Shown piece after piece: positions 26,029 to 34,286 of a stretch of DNA of 64,000 nucleotides (position 1 is the first letter of the stretch; each line of letters opens with the position of its first letter). The notes beneath the pieces were generated by a model. It saw only the letters and a list, made by a program, of their open reading frames with translations, was not told the origin of the DNA and did no database searches. This stretch comes from Arthrobacter sp. B3I4 (GTDB lineage: Bacteria; Actinomycetota; Actinomycetes; Actinomycetales; Micrococcaceae). The translations under genes were made by a program, and so were the position numbers. The stretch spans positions 1,984,001 through 2,048,000 of the forward strand of contig NZ_JAUSYK010000001.1 in NCBI RefSeq assembly GCF_030816855.1, read 5' to 3'.

Positions 26029-26121
26029 GCGACCGCCCGCTACTTTCAGACCCAGCGCACGTCCAGACTCCGCTGTCAGACTGCTGGCGGCACCGACCTC
26101 CGAGCAAAGGACCTTCCGAAC

Positions 26122-27060
26122 ATGACTCTGCAAGTGCAGGCCCGCGAACCCGGCAGCCAGCCGTCCGCCAACCCCGACTGGCGCCCGAGCCTCCCGGCCC
26201 GGCTGTCCGCCGAGGCCCTGGGCACCTTGTTCGTCGTGGTGGTGGGCCTGGGCGTGCCGTTGTTCGCCGTTCCGCAGTACAACCCGATGTCCGCCTCCCT
26301 GGCGGCCGGTCTGGCCCTCACCGCCGCCATGCTCGCCTTCGGCTACCTCTCCGGCGGCCACTACAACCCGGCCGTGACGGTGGGACACCTGATCGCCGGG
26401 CGCATTCGGCTGGCCGACGCCGCCGCCTACCTCGGCGCCCAGCTGGCCGGCGCTTTGCTCGGTGCCTTGGCGCTCTTCGGCGTGCTGCGCACTGTTCCCA
26501 AGCTCAACGGCACCCAGAGCGCCTTCGACACGGTCGCGTCGGGCTTCGACGCCCGCTCGGTCATCCAGGTGCCGATGCCAGGGGTGCTGCTGGTCGAGGT
26601 GCTCGGCGCCGCCCTGCTGGTGGCGGTTTTTCTCGGCACCACGGCGGGACGCAACCCGGGAAGGGCCGCTGCACCGTTTGCCGTCGGTTTGAGCTGGGCC
26701 ACGCTGCTGCAGCTGGGACAGAGCGTTGGCAACGCGCCCTTCAACCCTGCCCGCGCCACTGCCGCGGCGGTGTTCAGCAGCCCGGATGCCCTGGGCCAGC
26801 TGTGGTTGTTCTGGGTCGCTCCGCTGGTCGGTGCAGCATTGGCCGGGCTGGTGTTCCGCGGCTTCGCCCCGCCACCGGTGAGCTCGTCCACGGTGTCCGC
26901 GGACACCGTGGACGACATGGACGACGGCCGAGACCGCACGGAGGCGGACGAGCCGACCGAGGTGGACGCACCCGCGCCGGTTCCTGCCCCCGCGCCGGTT
27001 CCTGCCCCCGCGCCGCCGGCCGACGAGGCCCGGGAGTTCTTCGACAAGCGCACTCCGTAA
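26122..27060 (+). CDS. MIP-family channel (aquaporin/glycerol facilitator)
   Basis: A 312-residue protein with six helices and both half-helix NPA motifs: GGHYNPAVTVGHL near 75 and NAPFNPARATAAA near 205. The core ends about residue 255. A cytoplasmic tail rich in Asp/Glu (DDMDDGRDRTEADEPTEVD) and then Pro-Ala (a nine-residue PAPVPA-type unit repeated) follows, which is unusual for the family. Substrate (water, glycerol or another small solute) cannot be fixed from these motifs alone. Confidence 0.93.
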   Translation: MTLQVQAREPGSQPSANPDWRPSLPARLSAEALGTLFVVVVGLGVPLFAVPQYNPMSASLAAGLALTAAMLAFGYLSGGHYNPAVTVGHLIAGRIRLADAAAYLGAQLAGALLGALALFGVLRTVPKLNGTQSAFDTVASGFDARSVIQVPMPGVLLVEVLGAALLVAVFLGTTAGRNPGRAAAPFAVGLSWATLLQLGQSVGNAPFNPARATAAAVFSSPDALGQLWLFWVAPLVGAALAGLVFRGFAPPPVSSSTVSADTVDDMDDGRDRTEADEPTEVDAPAPVPAPAPVPAPAPPADEAREFFDKRTP

Positions 27061-27137
27061 CGCACCTCACGCGTCGCGCCGGGCTGAGCCGCCGGGTGTT
27101 GCGCAATACTGTCGGTGGCAGCCGCTAGCGTAGTTGT

Positions 27138-28310
27138 ATGCGGTTATTGCACACCTCGGACTGGCATTTGGGCCGGTCCTTCCACGGACTCGGAATGCTC
27201 GAAGCGCAGCGCGCGTTCGTGGACCAGCTCCTCGACGTCGTCCGTAAACAGTCGGTCGATGTTGTCCTCATTGCAGGTGACGTCTATGACCGCGCCCTGC
27301 CCGGCGTGGATGTCGTCCATCTGCTGGACGATGCCCTGGTACGGATCACCGCCGCCGGTGCAAAAGTGGTCCTCACCAGCGGCAACCACGACTCAGCCAT
27401 CCGGCTCGGGTTCGCTTCCCGCCTGCTCGAGCGCGGGGGAGTGCACCTGCGCACCCGCCTCGCCGAACTCGACACGCCGCTGCTGCTGCCGCTCGACGGG
27501 GACGACGCCGGTCCCGTCCTGGCCATCTACGGCATTCCCTGGCTTGAGCCCCGGCTGGTCGCCGCCGGGCTGGGCGTCGAAACGGCCAGCCACTTCGAGG
27601 TCACCCGCGCCGCCACCGAACTGGTCCGCGCCGACGTTGCGGCCCGGTCGGAGGGCCGGACCGTCCATTCCGTCGTGCTGGCCCACACCTTCGCCAGCGG
27701 CGGGATCAGCTCCGACAGCGAACGGGACCTGAGCATCGGTGGAGTGGGTGCCGTTCCGCTGGATCTCTTCGACGGCTTCAGCTACGTCGCCCTCGGCCAC
27801 CTGCACGGCCGGCAGACGCTCTCACCCACGGTCCGCTACTCCGGCTCGCCGCTGGCCTACTCGTTCTCTGAGGCGAAGCACCAAAAAGGCGGCTGGCTCA
27901 TCGACGTGGCGGCGGAGGGTGTCACTGCCGTCACGGAAGTGCTGTGGGAGGCTCCGCGCACCCTCGCGGTGCTGCGCGGCAGGCTGGAGGAGCTGCTCGC
28001 GGTGGAGGAGTTCGCCTGGGCAGAGGGCGCCTATTGCCAGATCACGCTGACCGACGCGCAGCGCCCGGCCCAGGCGATGGAACGGCTGCGTGCCCGCTTT
28101 CCCGACACTCTGGTACTCGGCTTTGACCCGGAGGGCGCAGCGGCGTCCCCGAAGACCAGCTACAGCCGCAGGCTGGCCGAGTCGGTGGACGACCTCTCGA
28201 TCTGCTGCGGCTTCCTGGAGCACGTCCGGGGCCGCACCGCCGAGGACGCCGAATCTGCCGTCCTGGCTGAAGTGCTCGAGGCTGTCCGGCTGGAAGAGGT
28301 GTCCCGGTGA
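27138..28310 (+). CDS. sbcD: Exonuclease SbcD (Mre11-like)
   Basis: A 390-residue metallophosphoesterase nuclease. Motifs in order: LLHTSDWHLGRSFHG (D-x-H), VLIAGDVYDRA (GDxxD), VLTSGNHDSAIRL (GNHD/E), VVLAHTFASG (H) and ALGHLHGRQTL (GHxH). It pairs with SbcC to process hairpins and DNA ends. It overlaps sbcC by four bases (GTGA). The last 120 residues form the capping and SbcC-binding domain. Complete and normal length. Confidence 0.97.
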   Translation: MRLLHTSDWHLGRSFHGLGMLEAQRAFVDQLLDVVRKQSVDVVLIAGDVYDRALPGVDVVHLLDDALVRITAAGAKVVLTSGNHDSAIRLGFASRLLERGGVHLRTRLAELDTPLLLPLDGDDAGPVLAIYGIPWLEPRLVAAGLGVETASHFEVTRAATELVRADVAARSEGRTVHSVVLAHTFASGGISSDSERDLSIGGVGAVPLDLFDGFSYVALGHLHGRQTLSPTVRYSGSPLAYSFSEAKHQKGGWLIDVAAEGVTAVTEVLWEAPRTLAVLRGRLEELLAVEEFAWAEGAYCQITLTDAQRPAQAMERLRARFPDTLVLGFDPEGAAASPKTSYSRRLAESVDDLSICCGFLEHVRGRTAEDAESAVLAEVLEAVRLEEVSR

Positions 28311-31300
28311 GAATCCAACGCCTCGAGATCTCCGCGTTCGGCCCCTTCGCCGGCACGGAGTGCATCGACTTCGACCGGCTCAGCACGCACGGGCTTTTCC
28401 TGCTCAACGGCGCCACCGGGGCTGGTAAGACCAGCGTCCTGGATGCCATCTGCTTTGCCCTGTACGGCTCGGTGCCCGGCGCCCGGCAGGACGGCAAACG
28501 GCTTCGCAGCGACCACGCCGACGCCGCCGCGGAGCCTCGGGTGACCTGCGAGTTTTCCGCCCAGGGCAGGCACTTTGAGGTCTCCCGGACGCCCGCCTGG
28601 AACAAGCCCAGCACCAGGGGCAAGAACGGTTTCACCGAGCAGAAGGCCAACACCCTGTTGCGCGAGCGGGTGGACGGCGAATGGGTGGAGAAGTCCGGCC
28701 GCAACGACGAGGCCGGTGCCGAGATCACCGCACTGCTGGGCATGGACCGGGACCAGTTCACCCGCGTGGTGATGTTGCCGCAGGGCGACTTTGCCGCCTT
28801 CCTGCGCTCCAAGGCCGCCGACCGGCTCGCGCTGCTGCAAAGCCTTTTCGGCACCCAGCGTTTCGAAGCGGTGGAACAGGAATTGGTCCGGCGCGCGGTG
28901 GCAGCCCGGGCAGAGGTGGAAACCCTTAATAAGGAACTCGCGTTGCTGCTGGTCCAGGCGGAGGCTGAAGCAGCCAACCTGGGTGTCGAAGTGGAACCAG
29001 CGGCCGACAACGACGCTCCCGATCAGCTGTTGGCCCGGCTGCAGGCAGCCGCCGCGGCCACGGCGGTTGACCGCCAGGTTGCAGCGGCGGACTCCGACGG
29101 CGTGCGGGCAGGGCTGGCCGGTCAGCTCGAGGCAACGAAGGCCCGCGCTGCGCGGCAGGCGAAACTTGCGGCGGCCCTTCAGCGCCGCGCGGACACCGAA
29201 GCCGCGGCAGCGGAGCTGCAGGAGAAAGCCGGACGGCTTGAGCAGCACCGCAAGGCCGAAGTGCTCGGAGGTCAGCTTCAGGCGGTGGACAGCGCGGAGG
29301 CCGCCGAGGAACGTGCGGCCGCTGCTGCTGTTACCGCCGCGGGTGAGTTGCGGGCGGCCGTTCCCGCGGATCCGGAACTGGCCGCGCTCCCGGAGCTGCT
29401 GGCCGCTGCCGACGGCGGGGCGGGCGGGGCGCCGTCGTCCGGTCCGCTTTTTGAGGGCATGGCGTTGCGTGGCGGGCTGGAACGGCTGCGGTCACTGCGG
29501 GCGGTGCTGGAGCAACGGCTGCCGGACGAGGAACGTCTCGCCGAACTGGTTGGCCGGGCCGATGACCTGCAGCAGCGGCTGGACGGGCTGCACGAGACCA
29601 CCCGTTCCGGTGCAGCGCGGCTCGAGGCCTTGCGCACCGAATCCCTGGAACTCGAGGCTGCGCTGGCGCCGCTCGAGGAACTCGCCTCCGAACTCCAGCT
29701 CAGGACGAAGGAAGCCGCTGCCGCGGCAGAGCTGGTCGGCATTGTGCGGCGCCATGGCTCGGCAACGGAGGACTGTGCGCGGATCGCGGAACGGCACCGC
29801 CTCGCCCGCGAGAAGTCTCTTAACTGCCGGCAGAGCTGGCTGGACCTGAGGGAGGAACGGCTCGCCAATGCGGCCGCGGAACTCGCGGCCCAGCTGCTCC
29901 CGGAGAGCCCGTGTCCGGTCTGCGGCAGCCCGGAGCACCCGGCGCCCGCCCCGGCGATGGCGTCCGCCCTCACCCTTGCTGACGCGGAGAAGGCAGCCCA
30001 GGCCGACACCGAGGCGGCCGAGGCTGCGCTCTCGGAGCTGGAACGTGAGCTGGGTGAAGCCCGTCAGCTCCTCGCCGTCCTGACAGCGCAGGGCGGCGAC
30101 ACCGCGCCCGGGACAGCCGGCAATGACGCCGCAGTGGCGAAGGAACGGGCCGCGGAGGCCAAGCGCGCCACCGCCGAACTCACACTCAAGCGGGCCAGGC
30201 GAACCGAGCTGGCGGAGGACGCCGAGGCCGTCGAGCGAGCCCAGGGAGCCGCCGCTGCGCAGCTGGCCGAGACCGGTTCCAGCCTCAGCGCCGTCCGCGC
30301 GCAGGCAGAGGCCCTCGACGCGGCCCTGACCGGACTGCGTTCCGGCCACGCCACCCTCGGTGACCGGCTCGCGGCCGTAGGGCGGAGCACGTCACTGCTG
30401 GAGCGCGCCGAAGCGGCCGCCGGCGATCTTGAAGCGGCCAGGTCCCGGACCGCGGAGGCGCGCGGCCAGCTGGAGCAGGCCCTTCCCGCGGCCGGCTTCG
30501 GCTCTGCGGCTGCGGCCCGTTCCGTGCTGCTCCCGGCCCGCGACGCAGCCGGGCTGGAAGCGGCCGTCCGCGCCGGCCAGGACGAGGCGGCGCGGCTCGA
30601 GGAACTTTTTGCCGGTGACGAACTCCGGCTGGCCGAACGGGAGCTCACGGAGGACGGCCCGGTCGACCCTGCCCTGCTCGACGAGCTTGGCGTCGAATTT
30701 GCCGCGGCCGAAGCGTCCGCGCGGGAAGCTGCCCTGACCGCCGGACTGGCGCAGAACTCGGTCCGGACCCTCGCCGGGATCAGCTCCCGGTTTACGGAGC
30801 TGGCCGACGCCGGCCGGGAGCCCCGGGAGCGTGCCGCCTTGTGGACAGCGGTTGCCGAGGCGGCCCGCGGCGGCGGCGACAACCTCTACCGCATGAGCCT
30901 TAACAGCTATGTGCTCGCGGCCCGGCTGGAGCAGGTGGCCGAAGCGGCGTCGGAACGGCTGATCGGTATGAGCGACGGCCGGTACACCCTGCAACACACC
31001 GACGCGAAGGCCTCCCGCGGCCAGAAATCCGGGCTGGGCCTGGAAGTCGTGGACCTCTGGACCGGCCAGCACCGCGACACAGCCACCTTGTCCGGGGGAG
31101 AGTCGTTCATGGCCTCGCTCGCACTGGCGCTCGGCCTCGCCGACGTGGTGCAGATGGAGTCCGGCGGCGTGGACATTGAGACTCTCTTCGTGGATGAGGG
31201 ATTTGGCAGTCTGGATGAGCAGTCCCTCGAGCAGGTCATGGACGCTCTCGAAGGGCTCCGCGACGGCGGCCGGGTGGTCGGCCTCGTGAGCCACGTGGCG

Positions 31301-31390
31301 GAGATGAAACAACGGATCACCACCCAGCTCCAGGTGGTCAAGGGCCGCAACGGCTCAACCCTGCACATCTCCGACGCCGCCCAGGCCTGA
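28307..31390 (+). CDS. sbcC: Exonuclease SbcC (Rad50-like SMC ATPase)
   Basis: A 1027-residue ATPase. Walker A LLNGATGAGKTSVLDAIC is near residue 34. A long Ala/Glu/Arg/Leu coiled coil is interrupted at Cys536-Pro-Val-Cys539 (SPCPVCGSPEHP), the zinc hook that dimerises two molecules. The ABC signature TLSGGESFMASLALALGLADVV and Walker B IETLFVDEGFGSLDEQSLEQVM are near the end. With SbcD it opens DNA hairpins and clears protein-blocked ends. A 16-bp piece of its 3' end, including the TGA, is repeated 54 bases downstream. Confidence 0.97.
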   Translation: MRIQRLEISAFGPFAGTECIDFDRLSTHGLFLLNGATGAGKTSVLDAICFALYGSVPGARQDGKRLRSDHADAAAEPRVTCEFSAQGRHFEVSRTPAWNKPSTRGKNGFTEQKANTLLRERVDGEWVEKSGRNDEAGAEITALLGMDRDQFTRVVMLPQGDFAAFLRSKAADRLALLQSLFGTQRFEAVEQELVRRAVAARAEVETLNKELALLLVQAEAEAANLGVEVEPAADNDAPDQLLARLQAAAAATAVDRQVAAADSDGVRAGLAGQLEATKARAARQAKLAAALQRRADTEAAAAELQEKAGRLEQHRKAEVLGGQLQAVDSAEAAEERAAAAAVTAAGELRAAVPADPELAALPELLAAADGGAGGAPSSGPLFEGMALRGGLERLRSLRAVLEQRLPDEERLAELVGRADDLQQRLDGLHETTRSGAARLEALRTESLELEAALAPLEELASELQLRTKEAAAAAELVGIVRRHGSATEDCARIAERHRLAREKSLNCRQSWLDLREERLANAAAELAAQLLPESPCPVCGSPEHPAPAPAMASALTLADAEKAAQADTEAAEAALSELERELGEARQLLAVLTAQGGDTAPGTAGNDAAVAKERAAEAKRATAELTLKRARRTELAEDAEAVERAQGAAAAQLAETGSSLSAVRAQAEALDAALTGLRSGHATLGDRLAAVGRSTSLLERAEAAAGDLEAARSRTAEARGQLEQALPAAGFGSAAAARSVLLPARDAAGLEAAVRAGQDEAARLEELFAGDELRLAERELTEDGPVDPALLDELGVEFAAAEASAREAALTAGLAQNSVRTLAGISSRFTELADAGREPRERAALWTAVAEAARGGGDNLYRMSLNSYVLAARLEQVAEAASERLIGMSDGRYTLQHTDAKASRGQKSGLGLEVVDLWTGQHRDTATLSGGESFMASLALALGLADVVQMESGGVDIETLFVDEGFGSLDEQSLEQVMDALEGLRDGGRVVGLVSHVAEMKQRITTQLQVVKGRNGSTLHISDAAQA

Positions 31391-31445
31391 GACCGGCCGG
31401 GCCGGCTGCGCCTGAGGGCGAGCGGGTCGGCCGCCCAGGCCTGAG
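31376..31445 (+). repeat. Direct repeat of the sbcC 3' end
   Basis: A 16-bp sequence, GCCGCCCAGGCCTGAG, occurs at 31376-31391 (the last sbcC codons and TGA) and again at 31430-31445. Period 54 bp. The intervening DNA is GC-rich and non-coding. Confidence 0.85.
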
Positions 31446-31492
31446 GGCGGCAGGTGCCCTCCTCCGCACCGCCCGCGGCGGAGGGGCTCGGT

Positions 31493-31498
31493 TATAAT
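31493..31498 (+). promoter_or_regulatory. -10 box of the MFS exporter promoter
   Basis: A perfect TATAAT in otherwise very GC-rich DNA, placing the transcript start near 31505, about 33 bases before the leader-peptide ATG. No good -35 box is seen at 17-bp spacing. Confidence 0.6.
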
Positions 31499-31517
31499 CG
31501 AAGGGTTACCGGGTCGC

Positions 31518-31543
31518 GCGCATCGGGAGGAGGGACGATGCGC
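31518..31543 (+). promoter_or_regulatory. Hairpin presenting the leader-peptide ribosome site
   Basis: Arms GCGCATCG (31518-31525) and CGATGCGC (31536-31543) form an 8-bp perfect stem. The 10-nt loop is GGAGGAGGGA, a full Shine-Dalgarno, and the leader ATG (31538-31540) lies in the 3' arm. Folding would hide the start codon, which suggests translational control of the downstream exporter. Confidence 0.6.
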
Positions 31544-31570
31544 ACTATCGAACGAACCCGGAAAACATGA
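31538..31570 (+). CDS. Ten-codon leader peptide upstream of the MFS exporter
   Basis: A short ORF encodes MRTIERTRKT. It begins 3-4 bases after GGAGGAGGGA and its TGA overlaps the exporter ATG (ATGA, 31567-31570). The exporter has no other Shine-Dalgarno, so its translation probably depends on re-initiation after this peptide. Such leaders often sense antibiotics or amino-acid supply; three Arg codons and one Lys may matter. This is inference from layout and has no expression support. Confidence 0.6.
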   Translation: MRTIERTRKT

Positions 31571-32970
31571 ATCCTTCTCCGTCTTCCACGACACCGTCGT
31601 CCACCACACCGTCTTCCACCACAGCGTCTTCGACGATCCCGCTTTCCGCTGCGGCTCCCGCCGCGCCCGCCAAAGGCGGACGTTACGCGCGGCTGCCCCT
31701 GCTGGCCGGTCGGAGTTTCATTCCGCTGGGACTCTTCGCCCGCCTGCCGCTGGCCATGCTCACTGTCGGCGCCCTGACACTGGTCACCGCCGTCAGCGGC
31801 TCCTACGCTGTCGGCGGCGCCGCGGCCGGCGCCGTCGGCATCGGTTCGGCGCTCGGTGCACCGGTGCTCGGAGCCCTCGCCGACCGGCTGGGCCAACGCC
31901 CCGTCCTGCTCGTCTCCGCCGTCTTCAACACGGTGGCCGTGACCGCACTGATCCTTGCCGCGTACCTGGTCCCGGGCAGCCGGGAACTGGCCGCGGCGCT
32001 GCCGGTGCTTGCGGCAGCCTTCGTGGCCGGTGCCAGCTGCCCCCAGGTCGGTCCGCTGGCCCGCGTCCGGTGGATGGCGCTCAGCTCCGGGCCCGCAGGC
32101 GGACGGCCCGGCGACCTGGACACCGCCTTGTCCTACGAGAGCACGGCCGACGAGCTCACCTTTGTCCTCGGGCCTGCGCTGGTAGGCGTTCTCGCCAGCC
32201 TGGTAGCCCCCTGGTTGCCGCTCGCGCTGGCCGCGGCGCTGACCCTTACCCTGGTCCCCGCCTTCGCGGTGCACCCGACCCACCGCGCCGTACCGCTCAC
32301 GCCGGCACGAAGCAGTGCCGCTGCGGGTGCCGCACGGGACCAGCGGCAGGCGCTGCCGGCCGGACAGCGGGCGGCAGCGTTCGCCGCCGTCGCGCTCCCG
32401 GTCCTGGCGATGGTCTGCATGGGCACCTTCTTCGGCGCGACCCAGACCTCGCTCAGCTCCTTCGCAGGCAGCTTCGGCACGGCGGAACTGGCAGGGCTGC
32501 TGTACGCGGTGATGGGCCTGAGCTCGGCCGCCGCGGCGCTGTCCGTCGCGTACTGGCCGAGCCGGTTCTGTGTCCGCGGCCGCTGGCTGGCGTGTGCCGC
32601 GCTGATGACCGGACTGGCGGCACTGCTGCTGCTGCCCTCGACGGCGCTGCCCATGATCCTGGTGCTGTTGGTCCTGGGCCTGCCGGTGGGGCCGCTGATG
32701 GTCACCGTCTTCGCCATCGGCGGCCAGGTGGCGCCGGCGGGCAAGCTCGGCACCGTGATGACGGCGCTGGCGAGCGGCATCGTGGCCGGCACCGCGGTGG
32801 GCTCCTCCATCGCAGGCCAGCTGGCGCAGAACCTCGGCTACTCCGCCGCGTTCTTGGTCCCCGTCGGCGCCGCGGCCGCGCTGTTCCTGCTCGGCGCGGC
32901 AGCCGCCGTCGTGCTCCGTCGCCAAGCAGAACGGCGACGGCCGGCCGCCAGCCCCGCAGCGTCCGCTTAG
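31567..32970 (+). CDS. MFS transporter (drug-efflux-like)
   Basis: A 467-residue major-facilitator protein with about 12 helices after a Ser/Thr/Pro-rich N-terminus of 40 residues. The loop 2-3 region reads APVLGALADRLGQRPVLL (G-x-L-x-D-R-x-G-x-x-P), and the second half repeats the fold (VMGLSSAAAALSVAYWPSR...). Proton-driven export of small molecules is likely. Its start overlaps a 10-codon leader peptide, a layout seen with inducible resistance genes. The C-terminus is RRQAERRRPAASPAASA, encoded within a 40-bp imperfect duplication. Confidence 0.88.
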   Translation: MNPSPSSTTPSSTTPSSTTASSTIPLSAAAPAAPAKGGRYARLPLLAGRSFIPLGLFARLPLAMLTVGALTLVTAVSGSYAVGGAAAGAVGIGSALGAPVLGALADRLGQRPVLLVSAVFNTVAVTALILAAYLVPGSRELAAALPVLAAAFVAGASCPQVGPLARVRWMALSSGPAGGRPGDLDTALSYESTADELTFVLGPALVGVLASLVAPWLPLALAAALTLTLVPAFAVHPTHRAVPLTPARSSAAAGAARDQRQALPAGQRAAAFAAVALPVLAMVCMGTFFGATQTSLSSFAGSFGTAELAGLLYAVMGLSSAAAALSVAYWPSRFCVRGRWLACAALMTGLAALLLLPSTALPMILVLLVLGLPVGPLMVTVFAIGGQVAPAGKLGTVMTALASGIVAGTAVGSSIAGQLAQNLGYSAAFLVPVGAAAALFLLGAAAAVVLRRQAERRRPAASPAASA

Positions 32971-33017
32971 AGATGGGCGGCGACGGCCGGCCGCCGCCCC
33001 CTCAGCGTCCGCCTAGA
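32932..33017 (+). repeat. Imperfect 40-bp direct repeat over the MFS stop codon
   Basis: Copies 32932-32971 and 32978-33017 both start CGGCGACGGCCGGCCGCC and end with CAGCGTCCGC followed by a TAG-containing hexamer. Copy 1 encodes the MFS C-terminus and stop; copy 2 is non-coding. Period 46 bp. Confidence 0.85.
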
Positions 33018-33031
33018 CGACGGCGGCGTCC

Positions 33032-33097
33032 CTAGAGCCGCCCTAGAGCCGCCCTAGAGCCGCCCTAGAGCCGCCCTAGAGCCGCCCTAGAGCTGGG
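33032..33097 (-). repeat. 11-bp tandem repeats at the hpaD 3' end
   Basis: Five perfect copies of CTAGAGCCGCC (33032-33086) plus a degenerate sixth (CTAGAGCTGGG, 33087-33097) that contains the hpaD stop on the minus strand. Each copy carries a TAG on either strand, so the array is a stack of redundant stop codons. Confidence 0.95.
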
Positions 33098-34160
33098 CGC
33101 CGAGCTTGAAGCCGCGCTCCTCGCCGGGTTCCCGGGTGTAGGCGAAGCCGTCGGCGCCGATTGTCACCGCCATCTCGCTGTTGTCGGTGCGGACCACCAG
33201 CGGCTGCGGGTTGCCGTCGAGGTCCAGGACCAGGGAAGCCTCGGTGTACCAGGACGGGACCACCGGGTTGCCCCACCAGTCGCGGCGCTGGTTGTCGTGC
33301 ACGTCCCAGGTCACCGTGGGGTTGTCCGGATCGCCGGTGTAGTAGTCCTGGGTGTAGATCTCCACCCGGTGGCCGTCCGGATCCAGGATGTAGAGGTAGA
33401 AGGCGTTGGACACGCCGTGCCGGCCGGGACCGCGTTCGATCCGGTCCGAAATCCGCAGGGCACCCATTTTGTCGCAGATCTGGATGATGTTGTGCTTCTC
33501 GTGGGTGGAGAACGCGATGTGGTGCAGCCGGGGGCCGTCCCCGCCGGTGAGGGCGGTGTCGTGCACGGTCTGCTTGCGGTGCATCCAGGCCGCGTAGGTG
33601 ACGCCGGCAGAGTCCTTGATGTCCTCGGAAACCCTGAAGCCGAGGTCCTCGAGGTATTTCCGGCCCCGGGGCACATCCGGGGTGACCTGGTTGAAGTGGT
33701 CCAGCCGGACCAGCTCGCCGGCGCTGTAGAGGTCGTAGCGCTGGGTGAGGCGCTCCACGTGCTCCACCTCGTAGAAGAACTCGTAGGGGAAGCCCAGCGG
33801 ATCCTCAACCCGGACCGAATCGCCGATGCCGCGGGCAAAGCCGTCCCTGCGCCGCTCGGTGCGGCAGCCCAGTTCGGTGAAGTAGGCCTCGGCCTTGTCC
33901 ACATCCTCCGGCGTGCGCACGCGGTAGGAGAACGCAGCGGCGGCGGCGACCGGGCCTTTGCGCAGAACCAGGTTGTGGTGGATGAACTCCTCAAAGGAGC
34001 GCAGGTAGATCGCTTCGTCGTCCTCATAGGTGACGTGCAGGCCGAGCAGGTCCACGTAGAAGGCCCGGGATTTGGCCAGGTCGGTGACTACGAGGTCCAT
34101 GTAGGCGCAGCGGACAATGTCCGGCGCCGGGACCGTGGGGGTGATGATGTCGTTGGCCAT
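33087..34160 (-). CDS. hpaD: Homoprotocatechuate (3,4-dihydroxyphenylacetate) 2,3-dioxygenase
   Basis: A 357-residue extradiol ring-cleavage enzyme of the vicinal-oxygen-chelate type, converting homoprotocatechuate to 5-carboxymethyl-2-hydroxymuconate semialdehyde. Counting from ATG 34160, His155 (RLDHFN), His214 (LHHIAF) and Glu267 (HRVEIYTQ) fall exactly at the metal-ligand positions of the Brevibacterium fuscum enzyme. Asn157, His200 and Tyr257 also coincide with its active-site residues. The close relative MndD of Arthrobacter globiformis uses Mn instead of Fe; sequence alone does not decide the metal. It is the last gene of the hpa operon and its stop lies in an 11-bp tandem array. Confidence 0.96.
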   Translation of the reverse strand: MANDIITPTVPAPDIVRCAYMDLVVTDLAKSRAFYVDLLGLHVTYEDDEAIYLRSFEEFIHHNLVLRKGPVAAAAAFSYRVRTPEDVDKAEAYFTELGCRTERRRDGFARGIGDSVRVEDPLGFPYEFFYEVEHVERLTQRYDLYSAGELVRLDHFNQVTPDVPRGRKYLEDLGFRVSEDIKDSAGVTYAAWMHRKQTVHDTALTGGDGPRLHHIAFSTHEKHNIIQICDKMGALRISDRIERGPGRHGVSNAFYLYILDPDGHRVEIYTQDYYTGDPDNPTVTWDVHDNQRRDWWGNPVVPSWYTEASLVLDLDGNPQPLVVRTDNSEMAVTIGADGFAYTREPGEERGFKLGAQL

Positions 34161-34216
34161 GGGATTCTCTCTCTTCATTGAGGGGCTGTGGTTTGGTGCG
34201 ACGTTGGCGCGCCACC

Positions 34217-34285
34217 CCCCGTTGCGCTATCAGTTGTGGTGGCCTCCGGGGCCGTTTGGGGACCACAAGTGATAGCGCAACAGGG
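34217..34285. repeat. REP-like long hairpin between hpaE and hpaD
   Basis: The arms, 34217-34240 (core GTTGCGCTATCAGTTGTGGT) and 34262-34285 (core ACCACAAGTGATAGCGCAAC), pair with one mismatch in the 20-bp core. The loop is GC-rich, itself able to form GGCC-type pairing. It is less GC-rich than the flanks and looks like a dispersed palindromic repeat. It could stabilise the hpaE message or reduce hpaD expression. Confidence 0.8.
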
Positions 34286-34286
34286 G

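Noticed and set aside
33032..33097. Short regular repeats considered as a CRISPR array
   Set aside because: The 11-bp units are directly adjacent with no spacers, and no cas genes are near.
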